Positions 15,220-21,029 are shown, counted from the stretch's first letter. The stretch: 30,325 bases of DNA from a virus (IMGVR_UViG_3300042364_000409:1-30325), one strand, 5' to 3'. Program-made: numbers and translations. The notes: generated from the sequence alone by a model not told the origin.

Positions 15220-15900
15220 ATGCAACTCCCGAATCTTGCAGGCGTTGCCACTGCTGATCTGGTCGAAAAGATCGGCGGCGGCAACTTCTCGGCCAGCTAC
15301 ATTAACTGGTCGCGCACGATGCACCTGTTGCGCACCCACGCGCCCGGCTGGCTGCCGGAACTGGTCGAAGCCCGCGACGGCGGCATCTTGCACGCTGCGC
15401 CAGTGGGCTGCTACCTGCTGATCCGTTTCCGCCATGGCGACATCGCCACGCCGCCGGTCCCGCAGGCGGTGATGGACACGAGCAACGCCGCGATCCCGCG
15501 CGACAAGATCACGGCCCGCGACCTGACCGACACGCACCGCCGGGGCGTCTGCATGGCCGCTGCGATGACCTTTGGCCTAGCCTATGAGCTTTGGGCGAAG
15601 ATGCCGCTTGAGTCAGGCTATGAGCATGAGCCTGAGCCCGAGCGGCCGACGGAGAAAGCCCACCTCGGCCTGACTCCCGCCCGCGCGAAGATCGTTCGCG
15701 CCGTGGCTGCTGCGGCGATCCAAAAGCACAACGAGGGCAACGAATGGGGCGCCTTTGAGGAAGTTTCTGGCATCACCGACAGCGACGAGAAGATGGCGCT
15801 GTGGGAAGTGCTCAAGCCCCACTCTGACCTACGCGCCTGCATCAAGCGCTTGGCCGCCGAAGCCGGGCGCAATCAACCCACTGAGGAAACCACGGAATGA
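15220..15900 (+). CDS. candidate single-strand annealing protein (Rad52/DUF1071-like), 226 aa
   Basis: ATG 15220 has GGAG six bases upstream; ATG 15208 is possible. The N-terminal domain has the shape of phage annealing proteins: VEKIGGGNFSASYINWSRTM, then HAAPVGCYLLIRFRHGD, and AIPRDKITARDLTDTHRRGV followed by AAAMTFGLAYELWAKMPLES. This mirrors 'YLSWA...I...N-x-A-x-x-R-x-LTK-x-x-A-x-FGLG-x-Y-x-Y-x-G-E-D-L' of DUF1071/Sak-type proteins. A low-complexity linker and helical tail follow. An SSB-like gene overlaps its end by four bases, the usual partner. Family call is from memory of the pattern. Confidence 0.55.
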   Translation: MQLPNLAGVATADLVEKIGGGNFSASYINWSRTMHLLRTHAPGWLPELVEARDGGILHAAPVGCYLLIRFRHGDIATPPVPQAVMDTSNAAIPRDKITARDLTDTHRRGVCMAAAMTFGLAYELWAKMPLESGYEHEPEPERPTEKAHLGLTPARAKIVRAVAAAAIQKHNEGNEWGAFEEVSGITDSDEKMALWEVLKPHSDLRACIKRLAAEAGRNQPTEETTE

Positions 15901-16196
15901 AGATCGGCATTGAACACCACGGCGAACAATTCAACGTCACGCTGACCGGCAGCGGCGAGGAGCCGTTTCTCACCATTAAGGGCTGCCGCATCGTGCAGGG
16001 CCAAAACGGGCCGTTCGTTAGCTGGCCCAGCCGCAAGCTGGACAGCGGCAAATACTGGCAGCACGTCTACGCCTCGCGCGCCTTTGGCGACGCTGTGCTG
16101 TCGGCATATAACAAGAGCAAAGCCGCAGAGGCGCCCGTGCGCAAAACGCCGCCGAAGGCTGCGCCGGCTGACTTTGACGACGACATCCCTTTTTGA
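15897..16196 (+). CDS. SSB-like single-strand DNA-binding protein, 99 aa
   Basis: ATG 15897 overlaps the upstream stop (ATGA). Residues 1-70 are beta-rich (PFLTIKGCRIVQGQNGPFVS then WPSRKLDSGKYWQHVYASRA). The last residues, DFDDDIPF, are the acidic 'DDDIPF' tip that bacterial and phage SSBs use to recruit partners. Between is a Lys/Pro-rich linker. The body also resembles SpoVG-type strands, so the fold is not certain. The pairing with an annealing protein supports an SSB role in recombination or replication. Confidence 0.6.
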   Translation: MKIGIEHHGEQFNVTLTGSGEEPFLTIKGCRIVQGQNGPFVSWPSRKLDSGKYWQHVYASRAFGDAVLSAYNKSKAAEAPVRKTPPKAAPADFDDDIPF

Positions 16197-16199
16197 GCC

Positions 16200-16382
16200 A
16201 TGAAGTCAGGCCAAGTACCAAAAGGCGACGTTCGGCTGACGCTGAACGTCCGAGAGGAACTGCACCAGAAACTCAAAATCGCCAGCGCCATGACGCGCAC
16301 GACGATGGGGCAACTGGTTGAGCAGTTGATCGCTGAGAAGTTGAACGAGATGCTACGTGCTGGCATCAGACCGCTGCCATAG
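16200..16382 (+). CDS. ribbon-helix-helix protein, Arc-like, 60 aa
   Basis: ATG 16200 three bases after the SSB-like stop. The strand DVRLTLNVREEL and helices HQKLKIASAMTRTTMGQLVE, QLIAEKLNEM form the ribbon-helix-helix fold of Arc/MetJ-type repressors. Strand residues alternate polar and hydrophobic as needed for DNA contact in a dimer. Likely an early regulator of this operon or of the cassettes. It ends TAG two bases before a GTG start. Confidence 0.75.
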   Translation: MKSGQVPKGDVRLTLNVREELHQKLKIASAMTRTTMGQLVEQLIAEKLNEMLRAGIRPLP

Positions 16383-16384
16383 CC

Positions 16385-16667
16385 GTGCAGAGCCGCAACA
16401 AGCCCGCACCCACCGCCGCCGAGCGCCGCCGAGCGCCGCCATATCAAGCGCATCAAAGCGATGGCTTGCGTGCTGTGCGATGCGCCAGGGCCGAGCGAGT
16501 GCCATGAGATAGAGCAGGGACAGTGGTTCCTATCGGTCCCGCTGTGCCCTGACTGCCACCGGGGCAGCGTGAACGGGCTACACGGCCAGCGGCGGCTGTG
16601 GAGCGTGCGCAAGTGGTCTGAGCTTGACGCGCTGAACGAGACGCTACGGAGGGTGTTTGAACATTGA
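16385..16667 (+). pseudogene. Ref/HNH-like zinc nuclease gene, apparent 10-bp frameshift
   Basis: From GTG 16385 the frame reads MQSRNKPAPTAAERR and then goes out of frame. The downstream frame reads AAERRHIKRIKAMACVLCDA and goes on with GPSECHEIEQGQWFLSVPLC, then PDCHRGSVNGLHGQRRLW. The join is a perfect 10-base tandem repeat (GAGCGCCGCC at 16421-16430 and 16431-16440). Removing one copy restores one ORF of about 90 residues with the C-x2-C...H...C-x2-CH pattern of phage Ref/HNH-like recombination nucleases. As it stands, only a shorter protein from ATG 16461 (68 aa, nearly all of the zinc domain) could be made. May be a real slip, phase variation or sequence error. Confidence 0.6.
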
Positions 16668-16983
16668 TCCTGAAAAGGCTCTGGCAACGCTGCACAAATG
16701 CGGACCAGAATACGCGCAAGCCAAGGGCGCCCGCGTGCTGCTTGAGGAATCGCTAAAAATCGTGCGCGCCGAGCAAACTGCTAGGTCGGATGGCGCATCA
16801 GTCGCAGCGCGAGAGTTGTTGGCATTAGCAAGCCCTGAATACAAAGCAGCGGTCGAGTCCTACGCTCACGCCGTTGAAATTGAGGAAGGGCTACGGCGAC
16901 GGCTCGCAACTGCTGAAGCTGCGATTGAGCTATGGCGCAGCCAAGAGGCTTCCAATCGGCGCATGGATCGCTCGGCTGCGTAG
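16657..16983 (+). CDS. helical phage protein, 108 aa
   Basis: TTG 16657 overlaps the previous gene's end and has GGAGG seven bases upstream. The product reads MNIDPEKALATLHKCGPEYA and is nearly all helix, with ESYAHAVEIEEGLRRRLATA and EAAIELWRSQEASNRRMDRS. This 'A-x-E-x-E-E-x-L-R...IE-x-WR-x-QEA...R-x-DR' ending is shared by many small phage proteins next to recombination genes. Role unknown. It is the last gene before the cassette array. Confidence 0.75.
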   Translation: MNIDPEKALATLHKCGPEYAQAKGARVLLEESLKIVRAEQTARSDGASVAARELLALASPEYKAAVESYAHAVEIEEGLRRRLATAEAAIELWRSQEASNRRMDRSAA

Positions 16984-16990
16984 TGCTGGC

Positions 16991-17033
16991 TAGGGTTTCC
17001 ACCTATGGCAATGGTGAGATGTGCGGATGATGA
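16991..17033 (+). promoter_or_regulatory. TAGGGTTT-type element directly before the first attC
   Basis: TAGGGTTTCCACCTATGGC (16991-17009), 18 bases, then TGATGA (17028-17033), two bases before R'' of the first attC. Weak -10. By place it could serve as a Pc-like promoter reading into the array. Confidence 0.45.
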
Positions 17034-17034
17034 T

Positions 17035-17086
17035 GCCTAACGATTGAGGAAAGCCGCCGAAGGTCTGCTGGAACGAAGTGTTAGCC
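17035..17086 (+). repeat. attC site 1, 52 bp
   Basis: R'' GCCTAAC 17035-17041 and R' GTTAGCC 17080-17086. Inner arms AAAGCC / weak. The R'' and R' do not match each other fully, as expected between different cassettes. Same length and core (GCCGCCGAAGGTC) as site 7. Confidence 0.85.
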
Positions 17087-17186
17087 CGCCCCACCCCAAG
17101 CGCGCAGATGTAACAGTGCAAATAGTGCTTGCGTGAGTGCTCACGATAGACTAGTATTCAGTCATCGCAACACGCAACCCGGAGCA
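17083..17186 (+). promoter_or_regulatory. cassette 1 promoter with palindrome and shared leader
   Basis: TTGCGT (17129-17134), 17-base spacer, TAGTAT (17152-17157). The spacer and -35 hold CGTGAG-TG-CTCACG (17132-17145), an operator-like inverted repeat. The leader CATCGCAACACGCAACCCGG follows, with GGAG before ATG 17193. From 17081 to 17145 the sequence matches cassette 6 at 63 of 65 bases. Confidence 0.7.
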
Positions 17187-17192
17187 AGCAAC

Positions 17193-17408
17193 ATGGACCT
17201 GATCTACACCCCGCGCACAGTGACTGTGCAAGCCACGCGCCTGTGGCGCACGGATGGCGGCGTTGGGCAAACGCTGGTTGACGATGCGGGCAACGTTGTT
17301 GGCACGATGGCCGATGTGTGGCGCGGCAAGACCGCCGCTCCGGTGGGCCGCATCTTCTGCGGCGGCGGCGGCCGCTACCCGACCTACTGGCTCAAGACGG
17401 AGGCCTGA
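17193..17408 (+). CDS. cassette 1 gene a, 71 aa
   Basis: ATG 17193, ten bases after GGAG; an earlier GTG-frame start would read through the promoter. The product is MDLIYTPRTVTVQATRLWRT and continues with a beta-rich, Gly-rich body (GRIFCGGGGRYPTYWLKTEA). No recognised family. It is first of five genes in cassette 1, which together form an operon with its own promoter. Small beta-rich proteins with this style occur in phage early regions. Confidence 0.65.
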   Translation: MDLIYTPRTVTVQATRLWRTDGGVGQTLVDDAGNVVGTMADVWRGKTAAPVGRIFCGGGGRYPTYWLKTEA

Positions 17409-17410
17409 CC

Positions 17411-17590
17411 ATGTACCGCATTGTTGAAACATACCAAGGCCACCTGCTTTATACGCAGCCCAGGGCATACGAAACGCTGCAACAAGCTGCAGAAAGCCTG
17501 CGCGCACAAGTGGCAGACGGTCAAGTACACCGCAGCCTAGCAATCAAGTGCGGCCACAACTACGTGCCGCGCAAGGAGTGGCAGCAATGA
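17411..17590 (+). CDS. cassette 1 gene b, 59 aa
   Basis: ATG 17411, two bases after the previous stop. Product begins MYRIVETYQGHLLYTQPRAY then ETLQQAAESLRAQVADGQVH: two beta strands, one helix and a basic end. The alpha/beta order resembles many tiny phage proteins, but the family is not identified. It overlaps the next start by four bases (ATGA). Confidence 0.65.
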   Translation: MYRIVETYQGHLLYTQPRAYETLQQAAESLRAQVADGQVHRSLAIKCGHNYVPRKEWQQ

Positions 17591-17781
17591 AAGTGCTGCG
17601 CGTTCGGATCGGTGAGTTCTGGTGCGAAGCGCTTGCGGAAGATGGTGAGCGCGTGCTGGTGCGCGACCCGATTCACTACTGCCTGCCGATAGACCGCAGG
17701 CCGCGCAGGCCGCCGAAGATTTGGGTTTACCTGCATCGGTGCAAAGAAGTAACTCATGGGCAAAGGAGCAAATCATGGTGA
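17587..17781 (+). CDS. cassette 1 gene c, 64 aa
   Basis: ATG 17587 overlapping the upstream stop. Begins MKVLRVRIGEFWCEALAEDG and has a very basic centre (PIDRRPRRPPKIWVYLHRCK). Two Cys residues. Role unknown; the basic segment could bind nucleic acid. The stop overlaps the next start region by seven bases. Confidence 0.6.
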   Translation: MKVLRVRIGEFWCEALAEDGERVLVRDPIHYCLPIDRRPRRPPKIWVYLHRCKEVTHGQRSKSW

Positions 17782-17993
17782 AGAAAGAAGACCTTGTCGC
17801 GCGGCTTGAAAAAGCAGATCAAGACGTGCGCCAAGCGTGGGGCACACGCGCTGGCAATTTGTACGGAGAAGCCGCCGCCAGTCTGAGGCGCTGGCAATGG
17901 TTGAAGGAAGACGCAACTTCGGCGCAGTGGGAGCGAGCCAGCCGCGCGCTTGACGTTGAAAAGGAAATTGACGCAATGATGCGTGGTTGCTAA
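17775..17993 (+). CDS. cassette 1 gene d, 72 aa
   Basis: ATG 17775 with AAGGAG seven bases upstream. All-helical: MVKKEDLVARLEKADQDVRQ then AAASLRRWQWLKEDATSAQW. No known motif. Its stop TAA overlaps the start of the next gene (TAATG). Expected to be cytoplasmic. Confidence 0.65.
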   Translation: MVKKEDLVARLEKADQDVRQAWGTRAGNLYGEAAASLRRWQWLKEDATSAQWERASRALDVEKEIDAMMRGC

Positions 17994-18166
17994 TGGCTTC
18001 AGCAAAGACCGCAGCCCAGCGGCAAGCCGAACGCAAAGCCCGCGAGCTTGCCGCCGGCCGAGTGCAGTGGAAGCGCTGGGTGCACCCCGACGATGTGCCA
18101 GCGCTGACGGAGTACGCCGACAAGCTGGCAAGGAAGAGAGCCCGTGCCGAACAGAAGGCGGGCTAA
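17993..18166 (+). CDS. cassette 1 gene e, 57 aa, near-copy of 20251 gene
   Basis: ATG 17993. Product begins MASAKTAAQRQAERKARELA and continues AGRVQWKRWVHPDDVPALTE, then a basic helical tail. The 'KRW-VHP-x-DVPAL-x-x-Y-x-x-KLA' centre is seen in small phage proteins, likely DNA-binding. It is identical to the cassette 6 product at 54 of 57 residues. Its stop TAA is part of the R'' box of attC 2. Confidence 0.75.
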   Translation: MASAKTAAQRQAERKARELAAGRVQWKRWVHPDDVPALTEYADKLARKRARAEQKAG

Positions 18167-18259
18167 CGATAGTTTGAGCCGCCAAGGAGGCGCAGATGAA
18201 ACATGAAGACGCACAGGTGCCGCCCGCCGACGCGGGTCGGCTCGAAACGCCAGTTAGGC
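18161..18259 (+). repeat. attC site 2, 99 bp, with embedded RBS and ATG
   Basis: R'' GGCTAAC 18161-18167, R' GTTAGGC 18253-18259. L'' TTTGAGCCG against L' CGGCTCGAAA gives a perfect stem with one extra base. The terminal part holds AAGGAGG (18184-18190) and ATG 18196. Confidence 0.92.
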
Positions 18260-18582
18260 CATGCGCGTGGCTGCGTGAGCAACGCGGCGAGTACGAAGGG
18301 CCAGCCACTTTGGCGCCGCTGATGATTCTTGGGCACAGCAAGGTGCGGCCTCATGCAAGCAACCACGGGGCGACATATGAGCCGCTGTACGATCAGGCCG
18401 CGCTAGACGCCGCGCTTGCCCTTTGGCCGCGAGACTGCCGCTTGTGCGCGCACTACCGCGATGGATTGACGCATGCCGCGCACTGCGTGAGCGTTCTGCG
18501 CTGCGAGGACAGCAGCGCTTACAGGGCCACGCAGCCGGTGCAGTTTTGGGAGAAGCGGCCCGCAGAACAGGCGCCGTTTTAG
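18196..18582 (+). CDS. cassette 2 gene, 128 aa, start inside attC 2
   Basis: ATG 18196 has a perfect AAGGAGG five bases upstream, both inside the attC. The first 20 residues (MKHEDAQVPPADAGRLETPV) are encoded by attC. No other in-frame start precedes residue 40. The rest contains a block of Trp, Cys and His (LWPRDCRLCAHYRDGLTHAA then HCVSVLRCE), which might bind zinc. The stop TAG is two bases before R'' of attC 3. Function unknown. Confidence 0.65.
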   Translation: MKHEDAQVPPADAGRLETPVRPCAWLREQRGEYEGPATLAPLMILGHSKVRPHASNHGATYEPLYDQAALDAALALWPRDCRLCAHYRDGLTHAAHCVSVLRCEDSSAYRATQPVQFWEKRPAEQAPF

Positions 18583-18583
18583 G

Positions 18584-18679
18584 GCCTAACGTAGAAGTTA
18601 AGCCGATGACCCTAGCAACGGAGGAACGATGACCACAGAAGCAACGCCGGGGGCACTCGGCTCGAACGACCAGTTAGGC
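18584..18679 (+). repeat. attC site 3, 96 bp, with embedded RBS and ATG
   Basis: R'' GCCTAAC 18584-18590, R' GTTAGGC 18673-18679. L'' GTTAAGCCGA and L' TCGGCTCGAAC pair with one extra base. GGAGG (18620-18624) and ATG 18629 lie in the terminal part. Confidence 0.9.
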
Positions 18680-18964
18680 GCGTGGGTGCCGGTAGCTGAC
18701 CGACTACCAGAGCCGGGCGCTGCCGTGCTGGTGGCGTGTGGCAAGTTTGTGATGCGCGCAGTGCATGTGCCGCACATGGCATTTTGCGAAGCTACGCACG
18801 GCTACTTTGAGCCAGAAGGCGCTGCGTACTACGACGAGGGCACCGACAAGGCGTATTGGCCCGCAGGCTGGTACGAGTGGAATCAGCACGAAGAAACGCA
18901 TTGGGCGCTTGACGACGAGCCGACGCACTGGATGCCCCTGCCGCCCGCGCCTGAGAGCGCCTAA
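18629..18964 (+). CDS. DUF551 protein of cassette 3, 111 aa, start inside attC 3
   Basis: The domain starts at WVPVADRLPEPGAAVLVACG and ends THWMPLPPAPESA, which I recognise as DUF551, a phage/enterobacterial family of unknown role that has these two ends. The centre has AYYDEGTDKAYWPAGWYEWN. The first 16 residues (MTTEATPGALGSNDQL) come from attC 3, so the domain begins almost exactly at the cassette edge. No credible start occurs after R'. The TAA stop lies within R'' of attC 4. Confidence 0.85.
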   Translation: MTTEATPGALGSNDQLGAWVPVADRLPEPGAAVLVACGKFVMRAVHVPHMAFCEATHGYFEPEGAAYYDEGTDKAYWPAGWYEWNQHEETHWALDDEPTHWMPLPPAPESA

Positions 18965-19045
18965 CGATAGTTTGAACGGCGGCGCATAGGTGCTGCCGAA
19001 GCGGGACGGTGCCGTTGCGCCGTCCGTTCGAAACGCCAGTTCGGC
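18959..19045 (+). repeat. attC site 4, 87 bp
   Basis: R'' GCCTAAC 18959-18965, R' GTTCGGC 19039-19045. L'' TTTGAACGG pairs with L' CCGTTCGAAA with one extra base. R' is a rare variant. Confidence 0.9.
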
Positions 19046-19079
19046 TTCACTGGTGAACGAAGCCACAACTAGGAACACC

Positions 19080-19274
19080 ATGAAGACCAAGATCGTGGAA
19101 CACATCGCCGGCAATGCGCGCCAGGCGCTGACCGAAGTAGAGAACGAGGTGATTCGCCTACGGGACAGCAACCAAGCTGTTTTCTCCAACACGCGAGAAG
19201 GCGCCGGCCTGGACCTGGCTGTGCTGCGCGAGAAGTTGAAGGCGGCGCAGGACTTGGTTGACCTGCTGCTGTGA
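19080..19274 (+). CDS. cassette 4 gene, 64 aa, helical
   Basis: ATG 19080 with AGGA upstream. A longer frame from GTG 18990 would start inside attC 4 but has no good ribosome site. The product begins MKTKIVEHIAGNARQALTEV and is helical to the end (LREKLKAAQDLVDLLL), a likely coiled coil. No family recognised. The TGA stop is one base before R'' GCCGAAC. Confidence 0.7.
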   Translation: MKTKIVEHIAGNARQALTEVENEVIRLRDSNQAVFSNTREGAGLDLAVLREKLKAAQDLVDLLL

Positions 19275-19275
19275 A

Positions 19276-19338
19276 GCCGAACGCTTGAGTTAAGGCCGCG
19301 TGCCGTAGGCACGTCGCGCCTTGAACGAAGTGTTAGGC
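19276..19338 (+). repeat. attC site 5, 63 bp
   Basis: R'' GCCGAAC 19276-19282, matching the TTCGGC start of cassette 4; R' GTTAGGC 19332-19338. L'' GTTAAGGC pairs with L' GCCTTGAAC with one extra base. Confidence 0.9.
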
Positions 19339-19358
19339 CATGTAACCGGAGCGAGACG

Positions 19359-19646
19359 ATGGACCGAAAGACAGAGGCGCAACTGCGGCAAGAACTGGCC
19401 GATGTGTGGGCGCTGCTAGAGGCGGAGCGGTCTGGGCGAGCAGCCGCCGTGGCCGCAGAGCGCGAGCGTTGCAAGGTGTTGGCACGCTGGATGATTGAAG
19501 CGACCGCGCTGCTGGCCGAGTACGAGCAAACGGACGATTCAGAAGACGGCGGCGCGACGGCGAGGGATTTGCGCTGGCGAGGCGAGCGATTGGTGCAGGC
19601 CGTGTTGGACCCAGGGCCTAACGTTCGAGGAAACCTGCCACCCTAG
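19359..19646 (+). CDS. cassette 5 gene, coiled-coil protein, 95 aa
   Basis: ATG 19359, 20 bases after R'. The product is MDRKTEAQLRQELADVWALL then EAERSGRAAAVAAERERCKV, a long charged coiled coil. The reading frame passes through R'' of attC 6 and ends at TAG 19644 inside that site, so the last ten residues (PGPNVRGNLPP type) depend on attC sequence. No family recognised. Confidence 0.65.
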   Translation: MDRKTEAQLRQELADVWALLEAERSGRAAAVAAERERCKVLARWMIEATALLAEYEQTDDSEDGGATARDLRWRGERLVQAVLDPGPNVRGNLPP

Positions 19647-19687
19647 GCCGCAGGCCGGAGGGGGTCAGGTTGTGCGAGCAGTTAGCC
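19616..19687 (+). repeat. attC site 6, 72 bp
   Basis: R'' GCCTAAC 19616-19622, R' GTTAGCC 19681-19687. Inner arms AACCTG / CAGGTT. Imperfect outer arms. The stop of the cassette 5 gene lies inside. Confidence 0.85.
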
Positions 19688-19788
19688 CGCCCCACCCGAA
19701 GCGCGCAGATGTAACAGTGCAAATAGCGCTTGCGTGAGTGCTCACGCTGCGCTAGAGTACATACATCGCAACACACAACCCGGAGCAA
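19684..19788 (+). promoter_or_regulatory. cassette 6 promoter with palindrome and shared leader
   Basis: TTGCGT (19730-19735), 17-base spacer, TAGAGT (19753-19758). Palindrome GCGTGAG-TG-CTCACGC at 19732-19747 overlaps -35 and spacer. The leader CATCGCAACACACAACCCGG is shared with cassettes 1 and 12 and with the core gene at 7726. Confidence 0.7.
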
Positions 19789-19791
19789 GCA

Positions 19792-19962
19792 ATGTTCAAG
19801 ATCATCATCACCCAGCGCGGCGGCGATTTCGCCAAGATCGCGGAGTTTTCAGCCAAGAGCCGCGAGGCTTGTTTTTCGTGGGCCGAGCGCAACTACGGTG
19901 GCGACAAGTTTAACTGGTCGGTGAACTGGCTTGAAACCGGGACTCCCGGGGGGCGCGTTTGA
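19792..19962 (+). CDS. cassette 6 gene a, 56 aa
   Basis: ATG 19792, nine bases after GGAG. Product starts MFKIIITQRGGDFAKIAEFS and continues AKSREACFSWAERNYGGDKF. A compact alpha/beta protein, unlike the first gene of cassette 1 despite having the same promoter and leader. The stop TGA overlaps a TTG start of the next frame. No family recognised. Confidence 0.65.
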   Translation: MFKIIITQRGGDFAKIAEFSAKSREACFSWAERNYGGDKFNWSVNWLETGTPGGRV

Positions 19963-20060
19963 AGGCGCGAGCTGACGGGTGGCTGCTTGCTGCAGCCGCC
20001 ATTTACCTTGCAAACATGATTGGGTGGTTGGTGTACTTCTGCGCAAAAGGATTGGCATGA
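19959..20060 (+). CDS. cassette 6 gene b, 33-aa single-pass membrane peptide
   Basis: TTG 19959 overlaps the previous stop (TTGA). The sequence is KARADGWLLAAAAIYLANMI then GWLVYFCAKGLA: a basic N-terminus and one membrane helix. Stop overlaps the next ATG (ATGA). Both junctions look like coupled translation, which supports a real gene in spite of the small size. Confidence 0.5.
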   Translation: MKARADGWLLAAAAIYLANMIGWLVYFCAKGLA

Positions 20061-20254
20061 ACACAAGTTGGCGCATTGTGATGGTTCAAGAAACAGGCGA
20101 GCGCACGCAATACGGGCGCGGCTGTTTTCAGACAAGCGAGGCGGCTTGCGATTGGATAAACCAGGAGCGGCTTGAAAGCCAGCACCCAGAATGCCGGTTC
20201 TTTGTAGAGCCTGACATTTTGGCGCCTTGGGCTTCCAACACGTTCTGGCAATGA
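20057..20254 (+). CDS. cassette 6 gene c, 65 aa
   Basis: ATG 20057. Product begins MNTSWRIVMVQETGERTQYG and continues with CFQTSEAACDWINQERLESQ. Strand-strand-helix-strand order, two to three Cys. Looks like a small alpha/beta phage protein; not recognised. Stop overlaps the next gene start by four bases. Confidence 0.65.
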   Translation: MNTSWRIVMVQETGERTQYGRGCFQTSEAACDWINQERLESQHPECRFFVEPDILAPWASNTFWQ

Positions 20255-20424
20255 GCGCCGCTAAAACGGCAGCCCAGCGCCAAGCCGACCGCAAAGCCCG
20301 CGAGCTTGCCGCAGGCCGTGTGCAGTGGAAGCGCTGGGTACACCCTGACGACGTGCCAGCACTGACGGAGTACGCCGACAAGCTGGCTAGGAAGAGAGCC
20401 CGTGCCGAACAGAAGGCGGGCTAA
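20251..20424 (+). CDS. cassette 6 gene d, 57 aa, near-copy of 17993 gene
   Basis: ATG 20251. MSAAKTAAQRQADRKARELA, then the same sequence as the cassette 1 gene; only three residues differ. Basic, helix-rich, probably DNA-binding. The TAA stop is in R'' GGCTAAC of attC 7, the same arrangement as in cassette 1, so the gene and its attC form one conserved 3' module. Confidence 0.75.
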   Translation: MSAAKTAAQRQADRKARELAAGRVQWKRWVHPDDVPALTEYADKLARKRARAEQKAG

Positions 20425-20470
20425 CGTTCGAGGCAAGCCGCCGAAGGTCGGCTTGGGCGAGTAGTTAGGC
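20419..20470 (+). repeat. attC site 7, 52 bp
   Basis: R'' GGCTAAC 20419-20425, R' GTTAGGC 20464-20470. Inner arms CAAGCC / GGCTTG. Same length as site 1. Confidence 0.88.
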
Positions 20471-20499
20471 GTCTCTATCCGAAGCGAAAGGAAGCAACG

Positions 20500-20703
20500 A
20501 TGAAACTTGTAATCGATCACTCTGAAACGAAGCGCACCATTGATGGCGCGTTCGGCATTTGCGGAAGCCGCCGCGACTTGTTGGCACTTGTCGCGCAACT
20601 TCAGGCGCGGCTGGACGACGAGTCGTGGAGCTACGGCTGGGTTACGGTACACCCGACGCTCCAGCAGAAGGCAAACACACCGCCCAAGGACTGGGACGCC
20701 TAA
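20500..20703 (+). CDS. cassette 7 gene, 67 aa
   Basis: ATG 20500 with AAGGA upstream. Product starts MKLVIDHSETKRTIDGAFGI then CGSRRDLLALVAQLQARLDD and SWSYGWVTVHPT. A strand-helix-strand protein of a style common in phages; family not identified. The TAA stop is inside R'' of attC 8. One gene per cassette with a short leader. Confidence 0.7.
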   Translation: MKLVIDHSETKRTIDGAFGICGSRRDLLALVAQLQARLDDESWSYGWVTVHPTLQQKANTPPKDWDA

Positions 20704-20760
20704 CGTGGGAGCTAAGCTGACCGCGCGCCAGCGCGGGTCAGCTTGAGCGAGTGGTTCGGC
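20698..20760 (+). repeat. attC site 8, 63 bp
   Basis: R'' GCCTAAC 20698-20704, R' GTTCGGC 20754-20760. GCTAAGCTGACC pairs with GGTCAGCTTGAGC: perfect apart from one extra base. Core almost the same as site 9. Confidence 0.93.
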
Positions 20761-20815
20761 TGCGGCCGGAGCGCGTGAATTCAACAACGGGCGGAGTGCC
20801 CAGGAAAGTCAAGAA

Positions 20816-20965
20816 ATGGACTACAACGATTTGGAGCGCAAGGTTCTGCTCTTCTTCAGCGACACCTCGCGTTCGCCCGGCGAGACGAAGCGCGACCTGC
20901 TGGCGCTGGCCGAGAAGTGCCAAGACCTTGCGGAAACCATAGACGCGGAGGAGGCTGACGACTGA
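20816..20965 (+). CDS. cassette 8 gene, 49 aa
   Basis: ATG 20816 with AGGAA upstream. Product starts MDYNDLERKVLLFFSDTSRS and continues with an acidic helix (CQDLAETIDAEEADD). Small acidic protein; acidity could suit a DNA mimic, but this is speculation. The TGA stop is one base before R'' GCCGAAC of attC 9. Unusually small cassette (269 bp). Confidence 0.65.
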   Translation: MDYNDLERKVLLFFSDTSRSPGETKRDLLALAEKCQDLAETIDAEEADD

Positions 20966-20966
20966 A

Positions 20967-21029
20967 GCCGAACGTGGGAGCTAAGCTGACCGCGCGCCAG
21001 CGCGGGTCGGCTTGAGCGACAGGTTAGGC
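20967..21029 (+). repeat. attC site 9, 63 bp
   Basis: R'' GCCGAAC 20967-20973, R' GTTAGGC 21023-21029. Shares over 40 consecutive core bases with site 8 except one. L''/L' differ by one extra base. Confidence 0.93.
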
